A stretch of 64,000 bases of DNA from positions 1 to 64,000 of the forward strand of contig NZ_JALPZO010000106.1 of assembly GCF_023507745.1 (NCBI RefSeq), written 5' to 3'. Source of the stretch: Vreelandella olivaria. GTDB lineage: Bacteria; Pseudomonadota; Gammaproteobacteria; Pseudomonadales; Halomonadaceae. The notes below the pieces were generated by a model. The model ran no database searches. It was not told the origin of the DNA and was given only the letters and a program-made list of their open reading frames with translations. The position numbers and the translations under genes were made by a program. Positions 25,641 through 34,573 of this stretch are shown piece after piece. How positions within the stretch are numbered: position 1 is the stretch's first letter; the number at the start of each line of letters is the position of its first letter.

Positions 25641-26402
25641 TTAATGCCCCAGAATCTGGCTTAAGAACAGCTTGGTGCGCTCCGACTGCGGGTTATTGAA
25701 GAACGGCTCAGGAGCATTTTCTTCAATGATTTGCCCCTGGTCCATGAAGATCACACGGTCAGCCACGGTTTTGGCAAAGCCCATTTCGTGGGTCACACAC
25801 AGCATGGTCATGCCCTCTTTGGCCAATTCAACCATGACGTCCAATACTTCCTTGATCATTTCAGGGTCAAGGGCTGAGGTTGGTTCGTCAAACAGCATCA
25901 CATCGGGGTGCATACACAGGGAGCGGGCAATAGCCACCCGCTGTTGCTGACCACCCGAAAGCTGGCCGGGGTATTTGCGGGCCTGCTCGGCAATGCGTAC
26001 CCGTTCCAGGTAGCGCATGGCCTGCTCCTCGGCCTCTTTGCGGGGTTTCTTCTGTACCCACATAGGGGCGATGCAGCAGTTCTCCAACACCGTCAGGTGG
26101 GGGAACAGATTAAAGTGCTGAAACACCATGCCAACGCTGCGGCGGATCTGTTCGATACGCTTGACGTCTTGAGTCAGTGGTACTCCACCGACCACGATTT
26201 CACCCTGCTGATGCTCTTCCAGGTGATTGATACAGCGGATCATGGTGGATTTGCCAGAACCGGAAGGCCCACAGATGACGATACGTTCACCGCGTTTTAC
26301 ATCCAGGTAGATATCGCGCAATACGTGAAAGTCGCCGTACCACTTATTCACGCCGTGCATTTCAACCATCAGGTCATTGGTCTTGGTGGCTGTTTGGGTC
26401 AT
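25641..26402 (-). CDS. aapP: L-amino acid ABC transporter ATP-binding protein
   Basis: A 253-aa ATPase of the polar amino-acid uptake family. Walker A GPSGSGKS, the signature [15 protein letters not shown], Walker [16 protein letters not shown] and the switch histidine in [10 protein letters not shown] are intact. It energises AapQM for the uptake of acidic and neutral L-amino acids across the inner membrane. It is the last gene of aapJQMP, 37 bases after aapM, and is followed by a terminator. Confidence 0.94.
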   Translation of the reverse strand: MTQTATKTNDLMVEMHGVNKWYGDFHVLRDIYLDVKRGERIVICGPSGSGKSTMIRCINHLEEHQQGEIVVGGVPLTQDVKRIEQIRRSVGMVFQHFNLFPHLTVLENCCIAPMWVQKKPRKEAEEQAMRYLERVRIAEQARKYPGQLSGGQQQRVAIARSLCMHPDVMLFDEPTSALDPEMIKEVLDVMVELAKEGMTMLCVTHEMGFAKTVADRVIFMDQGQIIEENAPEPFFNNPQSERTKLFLSQILGH

Positions 26403-26439
26403 GTCGTTATCCTGCTAAAAATCGTTAAGAGAAGCGGCG

Positions 26440-27540
26440 TTAGCGTTTGTGGCCGGTATTCAGCTTGCGTTCCAGGTATTGGCTGTAGCGAGACATGCTG
26501 AAACAGAAGATCCAGAACATGAATGCGGCAAATACATAGCCTTCCAGTGAGAAGCCCAACCAGCGTGAATCAGCCAGGGCCGCTTGTACGATCCCCAAAA
26601 GATCAAATAGCCCGATAATCATAACCAGCGTGGTGTCTTTAAACAGGGAGATAAAGGTATTGACGATGCCAGGAATCATCATCTTCAACGCTTGGGGTAA
26701 TACAATCAGCCCCATGCGCTTCCAGTACGTCATACCCAGCGCTGCTGCGGCCTCTTCCTGTCCTTTCGGGATGGCTTGCAAGCCCCCTCGAATCACCTCG
26801 GCCATATAGGCACTTTGGAACAGGGTCAGGCCGATCAGTGCGCGTACCAGTCGATCCACGCTGATCCCTGAAGGCATAAACAGCGGCAGCATGACCGAAG
26901 CCATAAACAGCACGGTAATCAGCGGTACACCACGCCAGAATTCGATGAAGACTACACAAAAGCTTTTCACGATCGGCATATTGGAGCGCCGACCCAGTGC
27001 CAGCACGATACCGATAGGAAGGGCGCCCACCATACCCACTGTGGCTAACAGCAGGGTCAGCATCAGTCCACCCCAGCGGTGTGTTGGTACCCGCGGCAGG
27101 TCGAAGTAGCCACCATGCAGCAGCACATAAGCCACTACCGGGAAGCCCACCAGCGCAAACACCGCCACCCAGCGCTTAAAGGGCAGGCGGGGAATAGCCA
27201 GCCAGGCGATAAGGGTAAAGAAGCCTGCAAATACGATATTGGCACGCCAGATTTCAGCGCGGGGGTATAAGCCGTAAATGAACTGGGTGAAGCGTGCATT
27301 GACAAAGACCCAGCATGCCCCTTCGCGTGAACAGTCCTCGCGGGTAGTACCCACCCAATCGGCATTGATAAATGCCCACTGCACGGTGGGTACCACCAGC
27401 AGATACAGCACATAAAGCCCGATCAGGGTAAAAATGGTGTTGATGGGGTCGCTGAATAAATTGGTTCGCAGCCATGCCAACGGCCCAATAGCGCTTGACG
27501 GTGCCGGGCGTTGCTCAATCACTGTTTGATTATGAATCAT
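26440..27540 (-). CDS. aapM: L-amino acid ABC transporter permease AapM
   Basis: A 366-aa permease of the general L-amino-acid transporter. About eight helices are visible, including an N-terminal helix (INTIFTLIGLYVLYLLVVPT) and a periplasmic loop typical of AapM with GTTREDCSREGACW. The HisM-type EAA loop is GLQAIPKGQEEAAAALGMTY and the C-terminal part is FKDTTLVMIIGLFDLLG. It pairs with AapQ. The start has a GTGAGGA site. The length is normal for the family. Confidence 0.93.
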   Translation of the reverse strand: MIHNQTVIEQRPAPSSAIGPLAWLRTNLFSDPINTIFTLIGLYVLYLLVVPTVQWAFINADWVGTTREDCSREGACWVFVNARFTQFIYGLYPRAEIWRANIVFAGFFTLIAWLAIPRLPFKRWVAVFALVGFPVVAYVLLHGGYFDLPRVPTHRWGGLMLTLLLATVGMVGALPIGIVLALGRRSNMPIVKSFCVVFIEFWRGVPLITVLFMASVMLPLFMPSGISVDRLVRALIGLTLFQSAYMAEVIRGGLQAIPKGQEEAAAALGMTYWKRMGLIVLPQALKMMIPGIVNTFISLFKDTTLVMIIGLFDLLGIVQAALADSRWLGFSLEGYVFAAFMFWIFCFSMSRYSQYLERKLNTGHKR

Positions 27541-27561
27541 GTTACGTTCCTCACCATCAGC

Positions 27562-28752
27562 CTAGCGTTCAACCAGCGCCACGCGGGCGTTGAACCAGTT
27601 CATAAACATGGACACCAACAGGCTGATTGTCAGATAAACCGCCATGGTCATTGCAATAACCTCAATGGCTTGGCCCGTCTGATTAAGCGTGGTACCGGCA
27701 AACACCGACACAAGGTCGGGGTAACCAATAGCGGTGGCGAGCGATGAGTTTTTGATCAAGTTCAGGTACTGGCTGGTCAGGGGGGGGATAATGACCCGCA
27801 GTGCCTGGGGGATAACCACTAGACGCAGCACAAGGCTGCGCGGCAGACTGAGTGCCTGGGCCGCCTCCGTTTGGCCGTGGGAAATCGCCTGAATACCAGA
27901 ACGTACAATTTCCGCAATAAACGCGGCGGTGTAGATCGAGAGCGCAAGCCAGAGTGCCAGGAACTCCGGAATAACCGTAAAGCCACCACGGAAGTTAAAA
28001 CCGCGCAGTTCGGGTACATCCCAGGTGATGGGCACACCGGTGGCGAACATCACCAGTAGTGGAAGTCCAAAAATCAGTGCAAATGAAATCCAGTAGGCGG
28101 GCAAGCGCTGCCCGGTTGCTTCCTGACGGCGTTTGTTCCAGATAATCAATGCAATGCTGGCAACAATCGCCAGAATGAACGTCACGGGAATTAAGCCAAA
28201 GCCCGACTCAAACAGCGGCTCTGGCAGGTAAAGTCCCCTGACGTTGAGGAAGATAATCTCGCCGAAGGTCAGGCTGTCCCGTGCGCTGGGAAGGGTGCGA
28301 AGTACGGCATAGTACCAGAAGAAAATCTGTAACAGCAGAGGGATGTTACGGAAGGTCTCGATATAGGCGGTTGCAAGACGCGCTAGTAACCAGTTGGGTG
28401 ACAGGCGGGCGATACCAACAATAAAACCGATAATAGTGGCGGCGACTACGCCTAAACTGCCTACCAGCAGAGTATTCAGCAAACCAACAAGGAAGGTGCG
28501 ACCATACGTGCTCTGGGATGAGTAATCGATCAGACTCTGCACAATCCCAAAGCCGGCGGTATTACTCAGGAAACCAAAGCCTGTGGTAATCCCTCGGGCA
28601 GCCAAGTTGTCTTGAGTATTACCAACAATATAAACAAGAAAGACTGCGACAGCAGCAATCAGAATAAATTGGAAAATCAGTGCGCGTTTAGCGCGATCTC
28701 GCCAGAACGGTGGCTTTTGGCCGACAGGGCGAGCGTTAGGTCTTACGGACAT
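27562..28752 (-). CDS. aapQ: L-amino acid ABC transporter permease AapQ
   Basis: A 396-aa permease, the partner of AapM. It shows a helix after a basic leader (ALIFQFILIAAVAVFLVYIV), the AapQ-type DNLAARGITTGFGFL periplasmic segment, ETFRNIPLLLQIFFWY, and the EAA loop GIQAISHGQTEAAQALSLPR. The frame is open ten codons upstream, but the GGAG at the right distance favours the ATG at 28752. It is separated from aapJ by a strong stem-loop that should lower expression of the permeases relative to the binding protein. Confidence 0.92.
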   Translation of the reverse strand: MSVRPNARPVGQKPPFWRDRAKRALIFQFILIAAVAVFLVYIVGNTQDNLAARGITTGFGFLSNTAGFGIVQSLIDYSSQSTYGRTFLVGLLNTLLVGSLGVVAATIIGFIVGIARLSPNWLLARLATAYIETFRNIPLLLQIFFWYYAVLRTLPSARDSLTFGEIIFLNVRGLYLPEPLFESGFGLIPVTFILAIVASIALIIWNKRRQEATGQRLPAYWISFALIFGLPLLVMFATGVPITWDVPELRGFNFRGGFTVIPEFLALWLALSIYTAAFIAEIVRSGIQAISHGQTEAAQALSLPRSLVLRLVVIPQALRVIIPPLTSQYLNLIKNSSLATAIGYPDLVSVFAGTTLNQTGQAIEVIAMTMAVYLTISLLVSMFMNWFNARVALVER

Positions 28753-28788
28753 GGACAGCGTCTCCGCGATACGGAAGGTCAATCAGAT

Positions 28789-28820
28789 GGCCCGCCATCA
28801 CCTGAAAAGTGAGGCGGGCC
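28789..28820 (-). terminator. Intra-operon stem-loop between aapJ and aapQ
   Basis: The arms ggcccgcc and ggcgggcc, extended by tcac/gtga, form a strong hairpin with no T-run just after the aapJ stop codon. Such elements after a binding-protein gene usually stabilise its message or partly terminate transcription, giving an excess of binding protein. Confidence 0.6.
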
Positions 28821-28837
28821 GGGGTCAAGCGAGACGC

Positions 28838-29863
28838 TTAGCGAATCGGCGGTGCGTACTGAACGCCACCTTGGGTCCACAGGGCGTTAACCCCACGTTC
28901 AATTTCCAGTGGTGAGCCCATACCTACGTTGCGCTCGAAGCTTTCACCGTAGTTGCCCACCTGGCTGATAATGTTGTAAGCCCAGTCGGCTTCCAGCTGC
29001 ATGGCTTCGCCGTAGTTACCATCCTGCCCCAGCAGGCGGGCAACGTCGGGATTTTCCGAACTCAGCATATCGTCAACGTTTTCGCTGGTGATGCCGTACT
29101 CTTCAGCGTTCAGCATGGCGAACAGCGACCACTTGACGATGTTGAACCAAAGGTCGTCGCCTTGACGAACAACGGGGCCAAGTGGCTCTTTGGAGATAAC
29201 ATCGGGAAGAATAATGGCACTGTCCGGATCATCCAACTGGATGCGCAGTGCAGCCAACTGAGAGGTGTCTGACGTCAATACATCGCAGCGACCCGCCTGG
29301 AAACCACCCACGGTCTGGTCGGAGGTATCGAATACGATGGGGTCGAACTCCATGCCGTTGGCGCGGAAGTAATCGGCAAGGTTCAGCTCCGTCGTAGTAC
29401 CAGACTGAATACAGATAGCAGCGCCATCCAGCTCATCTGCGCTGGAAACGCCCAGGTCACTTGATACCAGGAATCCCTGACCGTCGTAGAAGGTAACGCC
29501 GGTAAAGTTCAGGCCCAGTGTAGTATCGCGGACAGTTGTCCAGGTGGTATTGCGGGATAGAACGTCTACTTCGCCCGATTGCAGAGCGGTGAAACGCTCA
29601 ACGGCGTTCAAAGAGATGTAGTTAACCGCATCCGCATCACCAAGAACCGCTGCCGCAACTGCGCGGCACACGTCCACGTCGAGGCCCTGCCATTCACCGC
29701 TATCGTCTGGAGCGGAAAAGCCTGGTAAACCATCACTGACACCGCACTGCACAGCGCCCCGTGAGCGCGTATCTTCCAAGGTATCTGCTTGAGCGGTAGC
29801 TACACCGGCCAAGGTGATAGCGCCAGCGGAGGCCAGCAGTACCAGGTGTTTTTTGTTAAGCAT
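28838..29863 (-). CDS. aapJ: Amino acid ABC transporter substrate-binding protein AapJ
   Basis: A 341-aa precursor of a periplasmic amino-acid-binding protein. The signal peptide ends at about residue 26 (GVATAQA). The mature start DTLEDTRSRGAVQCGVSDGL and the later FTGVTFYDGQGFLV, VISKEPLGPVVRQGDD and QDGNYGEAMQLEADWAY are family signatures. It is the first gene of aapJQMP and has a GGAAGGGGA ribosome-binding site. A sigma-54 promoter lies 61 bases before the start, so expression is probably induced by nitrogen limitation. A paralogue lies immediately upstream. Confidence 0.94.
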   Translation of the reverse strand: MLNKKHLVLLASAGAITLAGVATAQADTLEDTRSRGAVQCGVSDGLPGFSAPDDSGEWQGLDVDVCRAVAAAVLGDADAVNYISLNAVERFTALQSGEVDVLSRNTTWTTVRDTTLGLNFTGVTFYDGQGFLVSSDLGVSSADELDGAAICIQSGTTTELNLADYFRANGMEFDPIVFDTSDQTVGGFQAGRCDVLTSDTSQLAALRIQLDDPDSAIILPDVISKEPLGPVVRQGDDLWFNIVKWSLFAMLNAEEYGITSENVDDMLSSENPDVARLLGQDGNYGEAMQLEADWAYNIISQVGNYGESFERNVGMGSPLEIERGVNALWTQGGVQYAPPIR

Positions 29864-29923
29864 GGTAGTTCCCCTTCCTCGATTTAATGTCGTTATGCAT
29901 GCAGATGCATGACACTAAAAACT

Positions 29924-29939
29924 AGCAAGGAAGATGCCA
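29924..29939 (-). promoter_or_regulatory. Sigma-54 promoter of aapJQMP
   Basis: On the minus strand TGGCATCTTCCTTGCT matches the -24/-12 consensus TGGCACG-N4-TTGCW at nearly every position, with ten bases between GG and GC. It lies 61 bases before the aapJ start codon. Confidence 0.75.
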
Positions 29940-30021
29940 GAAAGGATATGTTGGTAAATTCAGCGCTTTTCAACGCAAAAAGTAGCGAATTCCTACCAAA
30001 GTTGTGGTGCAATAAAGTGCA

Positions 30022-30063
30022 TTAGCAGCTACGCAGCGCTCTTTTTTGGTGCGCAGCTGCTAA
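30022..30063 (-). terminator. Stem-loop after the second aapJ
   Basis: The arms ttagcagct and agctgctaa pair around a 24-base loop in which gcgc-type inner pairs can extend the stem. It lies 42 bases beyond the stop codon of the second binding-protein gene and probably limits read-through into aapJQMP. Confidence 0.4.
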
Positions 30064-30104
30064 TGACGTGGTGTTTAAACGTTATGTTTGAACCCGTAGT
30101 GGGT

Positions 30105-31115
30105 TTATCGAATAGGCGGAGCGTACTGAATTCCTCCGTTGTTCCACAGGCCGTTTAACCCACGGGCAATGTTGAAATCTGAATCGCTGCCTACGTTGCG
30201 GTCATAGATCTCGGCGTAATTACCCACTTGTTTGACAATTTGATAAGCCCAGTCAGCCTCAATGCCCATGGCTTCGCCAAAATCACCATCCTGGCCGAGC
30301 AGGCGCATGATGTCAGGGTTGTCGGAGTCAAGCTGTTCGTCGACGTTCTCCTGGCTAATGCCCAGCTCTTCCGCGTTAAGCATTGCAAACAGCGTCCACT
30401 TGACAATGTTGAACCATTGGTCATCGCCCTGTCGAACAGCGGGGCCGAGTGGCTCTTTGGAGATGATTTCCGGCAGCACCACAGCCCTGTCAGGGTCGGC
30501 AAGTTGCATACGTTGCGCGTAAAGCTGGGAGGCGTCAGAGCTTAAAACGTCGCAGCGGCCAGCTTCAAAGCCAGCAATCGACTGCTCGGGGGAATCAAAT
30601 ACCACCGCATCGTAGGCCATATTGTGGATGCGGAAGTAGTCGGAGAGATTGAGTTCGCTGGTGGTGCCGGATTGAGTGCAAACCGCGGCGCCATCCAGCT
30701 CTTTGGTACTTTGTACACCCAGGTCGCTGGCTACCATGAAGGCCTGACCGTCGTAGTAGCTCACGCCGGTAAAATTAATGCCCAGGGAGGTGTCGCGGTT
30801 TGATGTCCAGGTGGTGGTGCGTGACAGCACATCCACTTCGCCGGATTGCAGAGCCGTAAAGCGCTCCACTGAATCCAACGGTACGAAATCCACTTTGCTC
30901 GCATCCCCAAGTGCTGCTGCGGCAATTGCCCGGCATATGTCGGTATCCAGCCCTCGGTACTGATCATCGTCGTCCAGCGCAGAAAAGCCAGGCTGCGCTG
31001 CATTAACGCCGCAGCGAACACTGTCACGGTTCTGCACGGTTTCCAGTGTGCTGGCCATGGCCACGGAGGGGGCCAAGATACTGATTCCCAATCCCAACCA
31101 ACGAACGGTTTTCAT
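30105..31115 (-). CDS. Second AapJ-like amino acid-binding protein
   Basis: A 336-aa precursor clearly paralogous to the neighbouring AapJ: same length, the same ADWAY and VISKEPLGP-type motifs (EIISKEPLGPAVRQGDDQWF), signal peptide ending near residue 21 (PSVAMA). It differs at many surface positions and in NSALDDD-type loops (FSALDDDDQYRGLDTDICRA). It is a stand-alone gene before aapJ with its own TAAGGA site. It may feed the same permeases with a different amino-acid preference. Confidence 0.9.
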   Translation of the reverse strand: MKTVRWLGLGISILAPSVAMASTLETVQNRDSVRCGVNAAQPGFSALDDDDQYRGLDTDICRAIAAAALGDASKVDFVPLDSVERFTALQSGEVDVLSRTTTWTSNRDTSLGINFTGVSYYDGQAFMVASDLGVQSTKELDGAAVCTQSGTTSELNLSDYFRIHNMAYDAVVFDSPEQSIAGFEAGRCDVLSSDASQLYAQRMQLADPDRAVVLPEIISKEPLGPAVRQGDDQWFNIVKWTLFAMLNAEELGISQENVDEQLDSDNPDIMRLLGQDGDFGEAMGIEADWAYQIVKQVGNYAEIYDRNVGSDSDFNIARGLNGLWNNGGIQYAPPIR

Positions 31116-31140
31116 TTGTTATTCCTTAACGTGATGACAC

Positions 31141-31168
31141 AAAAAAGGCCGAGCAGTGCCCGGCCTTA
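31141..31168 (-). terminator. Terminator after speE
   Basis: On the minus strand AAGGCCGGGCACTGCTCGGCC forms a stem-loop followed by TTTTTTG, 24 bases after the speE stop. It separates hemE-speE from the second aapJ, whose promoter must therefore lie in or close to this hairpin. Confidence 0.75.
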
Positions 31169-31191
31169 GCGGATGGCAATGTCGCGTTATG

Positions 31192-32052
31192 TTACGCGAA
31201 GGCCTTGCGCATAAAGGGTGGTAGCGCCAGGGCGCCACGATGGGCATCTACTGTATAGTACTGTAGCGGCATTTCGTGGCTGGCGGCAGCCTGTTCGCGG
31301 AAGCTTTCAACGTTGGTGCCTTTGCCAGCCAATGTCACGCTCCACCAACCAGAGGGATAGACTGGTTGTGGGAATGGCAGGGTCGCTACACTATCAAAGC
31401 CCGCTGCACGCATATCATTACGCAGTTCACGAATAATGGAGCCACTGTGATAGAGCGGTGACTCGCTCTGCTGCACCATCACTCCGCCGTTCTTGAGGAT
31501 ACGGTGGCAGCGCTTCAAAAAGTCGGTTTTAAACAGTCCTTCGGCAGGGCCAACCGGATCGGTAGAATCGATGATAAGAATATCAATGCTCTCGTCAGCC
31601 GCCTCGTCCACCCACTTCACGCCATCGGCAAACAGCAGCTCGGCACGGGGGTCATTGTTTGACTCCACCAACGCTGGGAAAAAGCGCTCGGAAGCCTTGG
31701 TGACTTCTTTGTCGATATCGATCTGGGTGACGTTTTCCACGCTTGGATGGCGCAGCACTTCCTTCAGAGTGCCGCAGTCGCCTCCGCCGATAATCACCAC
31801 CCGTTTGGGCTCCTGATGGGTAAATAGCGCCGGATGGGCAATCATCTCATGGTAGAGAAAGTTGTCGCGATCGGTCAGCATCACGCAGCCATCCAGCACC
31901 AGCAGGTTGCCGTAAGTTTCCGTGGCGTATACTTCCAGGTGTTGGTAGGGGCTTTGCACATCCAACAGTTTATCGGTGACTTTCAGCGAGAAAGCGCTGC
32001 CGTGGCTATCAAATACTTCGGTAAACCACTGGTCGTCGCGTAATTCGCTCAT
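31192..32052 (-). CDS. speE: Polyamine aminopropyltransferase (spermidine synthase)
   Basis: A 286-aa enzyme that transfers an aminopropyl group from decarboxylated S-adenosylmethionine to putrescine. The SAM-binding motif [15 protein letters not shown] (GGGDG family form with one Cys), the catalytic [13 protein letters not shown] and the QSESPLYH segment are present. The start at 32052 has a GGAG site and overlaps the hemE stop codon in ATGA form, so the two genes are translationally coupled. No speD or speA-type gene is seen here. A terminator follows. Confidence 0.93.
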   Translation of the reverse strand: MSELRDDQWFTEVFDSHGSAFSLKVTDKLLDVQSPYQHLEVYATETYGNLLVLDGCVMLTDRDNFLYHEMIAHPALFTHQEPKRVVIIGGGDCGTLKEVLRHPSVENVTQIDIDKEVTKASERFFPALVESNNDPRAELLFADGVKWVDEAADESIDILIIDSTDPVGPAEGLFKTDFLKRCHRILKNGGVMVQQSESPLYHSGSIIRELRNDMRAAGFDSVATLPFPQPVYPSGWWSVTLAGKGTNVESFREQAAASHEMPLQYYTVDAHRGALALPPFMRKAFA

Positions 32053-33164
32053 GACGATGCTCCTGAGCACTGGTGATTCGTTTGGGTCGGTATATCCTGA
32101 TGATACTGCGGACTTAAGTCGTGCAGGGCATCCATAAAGGCGGTGACATGATCGGGGTTGGTGAACTGGCTAATGCCGTGGCCCAGGTTAAATACATGGC
32201 CGGGGCCGTGGCCATAGCTCTCCAGTACGCGTGCTACCTCTGCACGAATAGCCGACGGGCGTGCGAACAGTACGTTGGGGTCCAGGTTACCCTGTAGCGC
32301 CACCTTGTGGCCTACCCGGTCACGGGCATCGGAAAGCTCTGTGGACCAGTCGATACCCAGTGCGTCGGCGCCAGCACACGCGATGTGCTCAAGCCACTGG
32401 CCGCCATTTTTGGTAAACAGAATCACCGGTACACGGCGGCCTTCATGTTCGCGGATCAGGCCGGAAACAATCTGCTCCATGTAGCGCAGCGAGAACTCCA
32501 GGTAGGCGGGGGTAGAGAGCACGCCGCCCCAGGTGTCAAAAATCTGTACCGCCTGGGCGCCTGCACGGATTTGCGCATTCAGGTAGTCGGTGACGGCATG
32601 GGCCAGGGTGTCCAGCAATTGGTGCATGGTGTCGGGTGTATCGTACAGCATGGTTTTCAGATGACGGAAATCCTTACTTGAGCCGCCTTCCACCATGTAG
32701 CTGGCCAGTGTCCATGGGCTGCCGGAGAAGCCAATGAGTGGCAGGCGGCCATTCAGTTCACGGCGGATCGTCGATACTGCGCGCATCACATAGTCGAGAT
32801 CGCGTTCAGCGTTGGGTACGCTAAGCGCCGCCACTTCCTGGGCGGTGCGCACGGTTTTTTTGAATTTCGGACCTTCGCCGGTTTCAAAATAGAGCCCCAG
32901 GCCCATGGCATCGGGGATGGTCAGGATATCCGAAAACAGAATAGCGGCGTCGAGCGGATAGCGCTCAAGAGGCTGTAGCGTTACTTCACAGGCCAGATCG
33001 TGGTTACGGCACAGGTCCATAAAGCTGCCTGCATCGGCGCGGCTGGCGCGATATTCCGGCAGGTAGCGGCCTGCCTGGCGCATCATCCACACTGGGGTGC
33101 GGTCAACGGGCTGGCGAGTCAGTGCGCGAAGAAAACGGTCGTTTTGCAAAGGTGTGGTGGTCAT
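32049..33164 (-). CDS. hemE: Uroporphyrinogen decarboxylase
   Basis: A 371-aa cytosolic enzyme that decarboxylates the four acetate side chains of uroporphyrinogen III to coproporphyrinogen III in haem synthesis. The [16 protein letters not shown] signature near the N-terminus, the [13 protein letters not shown] motif with VEGGSS and the [12 protein letters not shown] end are typical. The frame is open about 40 codons further, through a tandem repeat; [11 protein letters not shown] at 33164, with an AAGAG site, fits the family start. Coupled to speE downstream. Confidence 0.95.
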   Translation of the reverse strand: MTTTPLQNDRFLRALTRQPVDRTPVWMMRQAGRYLPEYRASRADAGSFMDLCRNHDLACEVTLQPLERYPLDAAILFSDILTIPDAMGLGLYFETGEGPKFKKTVRTAQEVAALSVPNAERDLDYVMRAVSTIRRELNGRLPLIGFSGSPWTLASYMVEGGSSKDFRHLKTMLYDTPDTMHQLLDTLAHAVTDYLNAQIRAGAQAVQIFDTWGGVLSTPAYLEFSLRYMEQIVSGLIREHEGRRVPVILFTKNGGQWLEHIACAGADALGIDWSTELSDARDRVGHKVALQGNLDPNVLFARPSAIRAEVARVLESYGHGPGHVFNLGHGISQFTNPDHVTAFMDALHDLSPQYHQDIPTQTNHQCSGASS

Positions 33165-33196
33165 AAGCATTGGCTCTTGAGAAATTTGCCCGCAGT

Positions 33197-33256
33197 GTAC
33201 TTGAAATAGTACTTGAAACAGCACATGCAACAGTACGGGAAATTGTACTTGAGAAT
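33197..33256. repeat. Five imperfect 12-bp tandem repeats upstream of hemE
   Basis: The units gtacttgaaata, gtacttgaaaca, gcacatgcaaca, gtacgggaaatt and gtacttgagaat follow each other without gaps, 33 bases before the hemE start. They could be operator iterons for a regulator or a decayed simple repeat. The frame that crosses them is not thought to be translated. Confidence 0.7.
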
Positions 33257-33392
33257 GGAGCTCTTGAGCGGCGTATCTCTGTGTCAAAATGCTGCGGCCA
33301 GGCAGTTTTGGCGTAAACCTTGATCTTGATACAGGCTCGCTTGGACGCTACCACTGCATGGGCATCACTGGGAGTCTCGCGTTTAGCGAGCA

Positions 33393-33788
33393 TCATTTTT
33401 TCGTCGAGAACGGGTAAACTTCGTTAGTGGCTTCATCATCTTCCGTGCTGTCGTCCTGGCCGCGATCCCTGGCGCGCAGGTCACGATAGACGGCGGTGCG
33501 CATGATCAGCATTGCCACCACCGGGGCGGTTAGCATTACAAAGGCGGTAATCAGCACCTCATGGATCACCAAGCGCGACTGCAGCGCCGAAAAGTAGATC
33601 ATGGAGGCGATGAGAATAGAGCCGGTGCCAAGCGTGATGGTAATGGCAGGGCCATGGATACGCTGAAAAAAGTGCGGCAGCCTTACCAGGCCCAGGGCAC
33701 CGATCAATATGATGGCACTGCCAAGCAGCAATAACAGGGTAACCGGCAGGCTAACCCAGATGGGTAGTGTTTCCAGTTCAGGGGTCAT
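33393..33788 (-). CDS. mnhG: Na+/H+ antiporter subunit G
   Basis: A 131-aa MnhG/PhaG-family subunit with three helices (SLPVTLLLLLGSAIILIGAL, then ITITLGTGSILIASMIYF and VLITAFVMLTAPVVAMLIMR) and the LVRLPHFFQRIHGPA signature. The C-terminal 30 residues are charged and cytoplasmic. It is the last gene of the six-gene operon and overlaps mnhF by four bases. The complex exports Na+ in exchange for protons, supporting salt and alkali tolerance. Confidence 0.93.
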   Translation of the reverse strand: MTPELETLPIWVSLPVTLLLLLGSAIILIGALGLVRLPHFFQRIHGPAITITLGTGSILIASMIYFSALQSRLVIHEVLITAFVMLTAPVVAMLIMRTAVYRDLRARDRGQDDSTEDDEATNEVYPFSTKK

Positions 33789-34063
33789 TCAATTACCTCG
33801 CCGCGCATCAGGAATTTGGTAAGGGCAATTGTCGAGACAAAGCCCGTGAGCGCAATCAGCATCGCAGCCTCAAAATAAACCACGCTGCCGAAGCGGATGC
33901 CCAGGGTAAGGGCAAGCAGCATGGCACACATCCACAGGGTATCGAGCGCCAGAACACGATCCTGTGCGGTTGGCCCAAGCAGAAGGCGGATCGTGCATAG
34001 CAACATGGCCAGTATGATGCTTAGCAGGGTGATATTGATCGCCAGAGAGAGCAGTGCCGTCAT
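33785..34063 (-). CDS. mnhF: Na+/H+ antiporter subunit F
   Basis: A 92-aa MnhF-family subunit with three helices. The conserved GPTAQDRVLALDTLW motif follows the first helix and the C-terminus is LTKFLMRGEVIE. It overlaps mnhG by four bases and follows mnhE by 12 bases. It is of normal length, a small structural part of the complex. Confidence 0.92.
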   Translation of the reverse strand: MTALLSLAINITLLSIILAMLLCTIRLLLGPTAQDRVLALDTLWMCAMLLALTLGIRFGSVVYFEAAMLIALTGFVSTIALTKFLMRGEVIE

Positions 34064-34075
34064 ACAGAACTCTCC

Positions 34076-34573
34076 TTATTCATGTTCAAAAATCTCAATC
34101 AGTGGCTGTTCGTAACGCGTTTTAATGGTGTCGATCCACCACTGCTCATCGTGAAGGTCGAAAACGTGTAGCGCCAGATCATTGGTATCAGGCAACTGCT
34201 CTACCCAGACGGTGCCGGGTGTGGAGTTGATCAGGCAGGACAGCAGTGCCAGACCATAAGGGTCTTTCAGATCCAGTGGGATGCGGATGAACTGCGATTC
34301 AACCCCCTCAGCCTTGAACAGAATGATTCGACTGACGTTGAAACAGGAGCGTACGATTTCCACCATCGACATAAACAGTAAACGTGCCAGTACCACAGGT
34401 TTACGCAGCGGTGCCGGTGCGAGCGGGCGTAGCGGCCTGGCCAGCAGCGGCGCGGCGATAGCCAGCAGGCTGCCAAGCAGAATCTGTGCCGGTGCAATGC
34501 TTTGGCTGAGCAAAAGCCATATGATCAATAAGGCACCTGATAGTGCCGGAGCGGGAAGCCAACGACGTGTCAT
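34076..34573 (-). CDS. mnhE: Na+/H+ antiporter subunit E
   Basis: A 165-aa MnhE-family subunit with two to three N-terminal helices (ALLIIWLLLSQSIAPAQILL) and a soluble C-terminal part with the family motifs LLSCLINSTPGTVWVE and LALHVFDLHDEQWW. It overlaps the mnhD stop by four bases. Its length and motifs are normal for the family. Confidence 0.93.
   Translation of the reverse strand: MTRRWLPAPALSGALLIIWLLLSQSIAPAQILLGSLLAIAAPLLARPLRPLAPAPLRKPVVLARLLFMSMVEIVRSCFNVSRIILFKAEGVESQFIRIPLDLKDPYGLALLSCLINSTPGTVWVEQLPDTNDLALHVFDLHDEQWWIDTIKTRYEQPLIEIFEHE

Noticed and set aside
29997..30022. ggtgcaataaagtgca as an NtrC site upstream of aapJ
   Set aside because: The two gtgca blocks are direct repeats and not the inverted arrangement that NtrC needs.
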